Source: JBQTKD01 sp052389435 (GTDB lineage Bacteria; Actinomycetota; Actinomycetes; Sporichthyales; Sporichthyaceae). Taken from it: a stretch of DNA of 27,708 nucleotides. This document shows, one piece after another, positions 24,885 through 27,708 of this stretch (the stretch's first letter is position 1; every line of letters begins with the position of its first letter). The notes beneath the pieces were generated by a model, which was given only the letters and a program-made list of their open reading frames with translations, searched no databases and was not told the origin of the DNA. The position numbers were made by a program, and so were the translations under genes. The stretch covers positions 1-27,708 of the forward strand of contig JBQTIB010000095.1 in NCBI GenBank assembly GCA_052389435.1. The letters are read 5' to 3'.

Positions 24885-27448
24885 GGACCGGCGGCGTACG
24901 GGCCGGTGCGATCCTGCTCGCCCTCCTCGTCTTCGTGGCGGTGGCGGCTCCCCTGCTCGCGCCCTACGACCCGGACGAACGGTCCGGTCGGCCCTTCGAC
25001 TCGCCGTCGCCGGCCCATCCGCTCGGGACCAACGACGTCGGACAGGACCTGCTGTCCGAGCTTCTCTTCGGCGCCCGCGTCTCCCTTGGCGTGGGCACCG
25101 TCGCAGCGCTGGCCGCGACCGCCCTCGGCGCCCTCGTCGGCATCTGCGCCGGGTACCGCCGCGGCTGGGTCGACGCCGCGCTCATGCGCGCGGTGGACGT
25201 GGTGCTCGCGTTGCCGGTACTGCCGCTGACGATCGTCGTCGGAGTGTTCGCCGGACCGGGACTCGGCACCCAGATCGCGGTGATCGCGGCGGTGATCTGG
25301 GCTCCGGTGGCGCGCGAACTGCGCGCCCAGGTGCTCTCGCTGCGCGAACGGGACCACATCGCGGCCCTACGGGCCATGGGCGCGCCCACCCGCTACCTGA
25401 TGCCCCATCACATCTGGCCTGCGGTGTTCCCGTTGGTCGTTCCGCAGTTCGTCCTCGCCACCAAGACCGCCATCGGGCTGGAGGCTGCCCTCGCCTTCCT
25501 CGGCCTGGGCGATCCCACCACGAAGAGCTGGGGCACCACGCTGTCGATCGCGTACGCGCGCAGCGCCTTTCTCACCGACGCGTGGCTGTGGTGGGTCCTG
25601 CCGCCGGGCCTCGCCATCGCCGCCACGGTGTTGGCCTTCGCACTCATCGGCCACGGCCTCGAGGACCGCGCCTGCCGTCTGCCGGCCCGGGCTGCGGCGA
25701 CCACCCTGCCGCCGGCCACCGGCGAGCCCTGCGCCCCGTTCCCGCCGTTGCACTTCGCGAACCTCTCGATCGGCTATCGGGCCGGCTCGGTGGCCCTGGA
25801 ACCCCTGACGCTCACGGTGGAAAGCGGCGAGATCCTCGCCCTGGTGGGCGATTCCGGCAGCGGCAAGTCCACGGCCCTCGCCGCGGCGTGCGGTCTGCTG
25901 CCGCCGGGCGCGCAGGTGCGCAGCGGCCGGGTCTACGCCGGCGGGGTGGACGTGCTCGCGGCCTCCCCCGCGACCCTGCGCCGACTGCGCGGGCGCTGTG
26001 TGGCACTGGTGCCGCAGGAGGCGATGAGCGCGCTGAATCCGGTTCGCCGAGTCCGTTCCCAGCTCGTCGAAACCGTCCGCGCCCACCCCGGTCCGGACGG
26101 CGGCCGGATCGGGCGCGCCGAGGCGCGGGCACGGGCGGGCCACCTGCTCGACCTGGTCGGCCTGGACCGCCGCTGGTTGCGGGCCTACCCGCACGAACTG
26201 TCCGGCGGCATGCGCCAGCGAGTGGCGATCGCGCTGGCGCTGGCCGCCGACCCCGCCGTGCTCCTCGCCGACGAGCCGACCTCGGGCCTGGACGTGGTGA
26301 TCGCCGCGGAGATCCTCGACCTGCTGGCGCGTCTGCGGCGCGACCTCGGTCTGGCGATCCTGCTGGTCTCGCACGACGCCACGGCGGTGCGCCGGATCGC
26401 CGACCGCGCCCTCGCCACGACCTCCGCGCAGCCCGCTCGCCATGCCGCGCCGCCCGGGCCGACCCCTGCCAGGCCCGCGCCGGCCGACCACCGGGGCCAG
26501 GCCCCGGGCGCCACCGCCACCGAGGCGCCGGCGCCGCTGCTCTCGGTACGCGGACTGTCGGTGACCTTCCGTCAGGCGGGACGGCCGGTGTACGCCGTGC
26601 GAGATGTCGACCTCGACGTCGGCGTCGGCGAAGTGGTCGGCCTGGTCGGGGAGTCGGGTGCCGGGAAGTCGTCGGTCGCCCGTGCCGTGATGGGCCTGGT
26701 GGCCGCCGACGGACGGGCGGAACTCGGCGGGATCGACGTCCTCGCCGCACGCCCGCGGGCGGCCCGGGCGGCGCGGCGCGCGGCACACCTGGTGTTTCAG
26801 GACCCGTACGCCTCGCTGCCGCCGTCCACGCGAGTGGTGGACGTGGTCGCCGAGCCGTTGCGCCTGGCCGGCGTCCGGGATCGGGATCTGCGGCGGGCCC
26901 GGGCCGGCGATGCGTTGGCGGCGGTGCGGTTGGACCCGGAGGTCTTCGGCGCGCGGCTTCCCCGCGAACTCTCCGGCGGGGAGCGGCAGCGCGTCGCGCT
27001 GGCCCGGGCGCTGGTCGCCCGGCCGCGCCTGGTCGTGGCCGACGAACCGACGCAGATGCTCGACGCCGCGCTGCGCCTCGAGGTCGTCGACCTGCTCGAG
27101 GAACTGCGGCACCGCCACGGGCTGTCCGTCCTGTTCGTCACCCACGACCTCGCGCTCGCCCGCCGTTGCTGCGACCGGATCGTGGTGATGCGCGCCGGCG
27201 CGGTGGTCGAACGTGGCCGCACCGCCGACCTGTTGGCCGGGCCCACCCACCCCTACACGGCGGCGTTGGTGGCCGCGGCCTTCCCCGACGATCCCCGACC
27301 CGACGATTTCCGATCCCACGATTTCCGATCCGAGGACCGACGAGAGGAACCGACCGGTGGAACGCACCCAGGTGATCGCGTTGAGCATGGACCTTCGCTC
27401 TCCGGAGGAGGCGCAGGACCCGCGCGTGCGGGGCGTCGACTGCTATGA
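24881..27448 (+). CDS. Fused ABC transporter: DppC-type permease with two ATP-binding domains
   Basis: One uninterrupted 855-residue frame joins three parts normally encoded separately. Residues 1-265 are the second permease (PLGTNDVGQDLLSELLFGARVSL; EAA loop near 158-180, ALRAMGAP). Residues about 290-510 are ATPase 1: Walker A GDSGSGKST (323-331), signature LSGGMRQ (440-446), Walker B LLADEPTSGLD and H-loop H498. An Ala/Pro linker (about 515-552) leads to ATPase 2 (about 553-800): GESGAGKSS (590-598), LSGGERQ (697-703), VVADEPTQMLD, H755 and the HPYT motif of the oligopeptide C-terminal region. ATPase 1 stops soon after its H-loop and lacks that region. GTG 24881 overlaps the preceding stop (GTGA). 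The final 30 or so residues overlap the next gene and look low-complexity. Confidence 0.92.
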   Translation: MRTGGVRAGAILLALLVFVAVAAPLLAPYDPDERSGRPFDSPSPAHPLGTNDVGQDLLSELLFGARVSLGVGTVAALAATALGALVGICAGYRRGWVDAALMRAVDVVLALPVLPLTIVVGVFAGPGLGTQIAVIAAVIWAPVARELRAQVLSLRERDHIAALRAMGAPTRYLMPHHIWPAVFPLVVPQFVLATKTAIGLEAALAFLGLGDPTTKSWGTTLSIAYARSAFLTDAWLWWVLPPGLAIAATVLAFALIGHGLEDRACRLPARAAATTLPPATGEPCAPFPPLHFANLSIGYRAGSVALEPLTLTVESGEILALVGDSGSGKSTALAAACGLLPPGAQVRSGRVYAGGVDVLAASPATLRRLRGRCVALVPQEAMSALNPVRRVRSQLVETVRAHPGPDGGRIGRAEARARAGHLLDLVGLDRRWLRAYPHELSGGMRQRVAIALALAADPAVLLADEPTSGLDVVIAAEILDLLARLRRDLGLAILLVSHDATAVRRIADRALATTSAQPARHAAPPGPTPARPAPADHRGQAPGATATEAPAPLLSVRGLSVTFRQAGRPVYAVRDVDLDVGVGEVVGLVGESGAGKSSVARAVMGLVAADGRAELGGIDVLAARPRAARAARRAAHLVFQDPYASLPPSTRVVDVVAEPLRLAGVRDRDLRRARAGDALAAVRLDPEVFGARLPRELSGGERQRVALARALVARPRLVVADEPTQMLDAALRLEVVDLLEELRHRHGLSVLFVTHDLALARRCCDRIVVMRAGAVVERGRTADLLAGPTHPYTAALVAAAFPDDPRPDDFRSHDFRSEDRREEPTGGTHPGDRVEHGPSLSGGGAGPARAGRRLL
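27303..27331. repeat. 15-bp-period tandem repeat at the 3' end of the fusion gene
   Basis: ACGATTTCCGATCC occurs at 27303-27316 and 27318-27331. The 15-bp period keeps the frame and encodes the repeated five-residue unit DFRSx in the tail after the last ATPase domain. It immediately precedes the ribosome binding site of the next gene. Confidence 0.75.
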
Positions 27449-27708
27449 CCTGCCGGCACTGGACCTGTCGGCGGTGGCCGGGCTGCTGGTCGGGCCACAC
27501 GTCGACCAGGAGTTCCTCTACCGACACCGCGACCTGGTGCGCGCCTACCTCGACGGCGGCGGGATCGTCGTGTTCGGCGGGCACCTGTACCGGGAGTGGC
27601 TGCCCGGGGCCGGACTCTTCGTGCCGGTGCCGGACCGGCGGCGTTCGACCTACCGCGTGGAGCGGATCGCCGACCACCCGCTTTTCGCCGGGCTGAGCCC
27701 CGAGGACC
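27357..27708 (+). CDS. Unrecognised protein of iron-box operon, C-terminus outside window
   Basis: A frame open to the window end (117 residues visible) starts at GTG 27357 with AGAGGAA about 9 nt upstream, and overlaps the last 92 nt of the fused transporter gene. The protein reads like a real globular alpha/beta fold: an initial strand (TQVIALSM), then SAVAGLLVGPHVDQEFLYRH, a helix and a second strand with glycines, YLDGGGIVVFGGHLYREWL, and HPLFAGLSPED. The layout is reminiscent of class I amidotransferase-like or ThuA-like folds, but no catalytic cysteine is seen in the visible part. I do not recognise the family. Its position suggests it serves the same iron-repressed uptake system. Confidence 0.7.
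   Translation, partial: MERTQVIALSMDLRSPEEAQDPRVRGVDCYDLPALDLSAVAGLLVGPHVDQEFLYRHRDLVRAYLDGGGIVVFGGHLYREWLPGAGLFVPVPDRRRSTYRVERIADHPLFAGLSPED

Noticed and set aside
25367..27388. Open frame of 673 codons antisense to the fused transporter
   Set aside because: No recognisable fold or ribosome binding site; all conserved ABC motifs are on the plus strand.

Overview
The window comes from a high-GC actinobacterium, probably a morphologically complex, sporulating type. The grounds are a BldD orthologue with its cyclic-di-GMP motif intact, the gene order efp-nusB-bldD with pyrR-pyrB-pyrC-carA-carB-pyrD nearby as in Streptomyces, an IdeR/DtxR-type iron box, arsenate reductases of the actinobacterial type, and frequent GTG starts. 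The genus cannot be fixed from the sequence alone.

Layout, left to right. (1) 1-1043: the left-cut end of an IS630-family insertion sequence (transposase on the minus strand), which stops about 10 bp before the start codon of a secreted M16 zinc peptidase gene (1054-3885, plus). (2) 3910-3962: a strong hairpin terminator between the convergent M16 and pyrimidine genes. (3) 3975-12386, minus: a de novo pyrimidine operon, transcribed pyrR-pyrB-pyrC-carA-carB-pyrD. The first four junctions overlap; 131 bp with two 40-bp near-palindromes separate carB from pyrD. The pyrR leader carries a close match to the PyrR-binding RNA loop. (4) 12533-15835, minus: RNase J followed by release factor 3. (5) 15953-19865: an arsenic resistance locus in two divergent arms: arsR, aquaporin, arsC and a YnfA-type protein on minus; arsI/cadI, an ArsR-phosphatase fusion and a second, longer arsC on plus. 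(6) 20010-21546: bldD (plus), facing nusB and efp (minus) across a bidirectional terminator. (7) 21694-27708, plus: an operon behind an IdeR/DtxR box, containing a cysteine-free FmdE-like protein, a family 5 solute-binding lipoprotein, a DppB-type permease, one 855-residue polypeptide that fuses the second permease to both ATPases, and the beginning of an unrecognised protein.

How the parts work together. The pyrimidine enzymes convert bicarbonate, glutamine and aspartate to orotate under PyrR control; pyrF is not next to them. The arsenic genes provide arsenate reduction, a likely arsenite channel, C-As bond cleavage of trivalent organoarsenicals, and sensing; there is no ArsB, ACR3 or ArsM in the window. 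The last operon looks like an iron-repressed importer of a metal-metallophore, haem or peptide-like substrate, and is the least described system here.

No stretch over 300 bp lacks a gene. The longest gaps are 21547-21745, 12387-12532, 19866-20009, 17878-18018 and 5025-5155, and each holds regulatory or repeat structure described below. No tRNA, rRNA or CRISPR array was seen.
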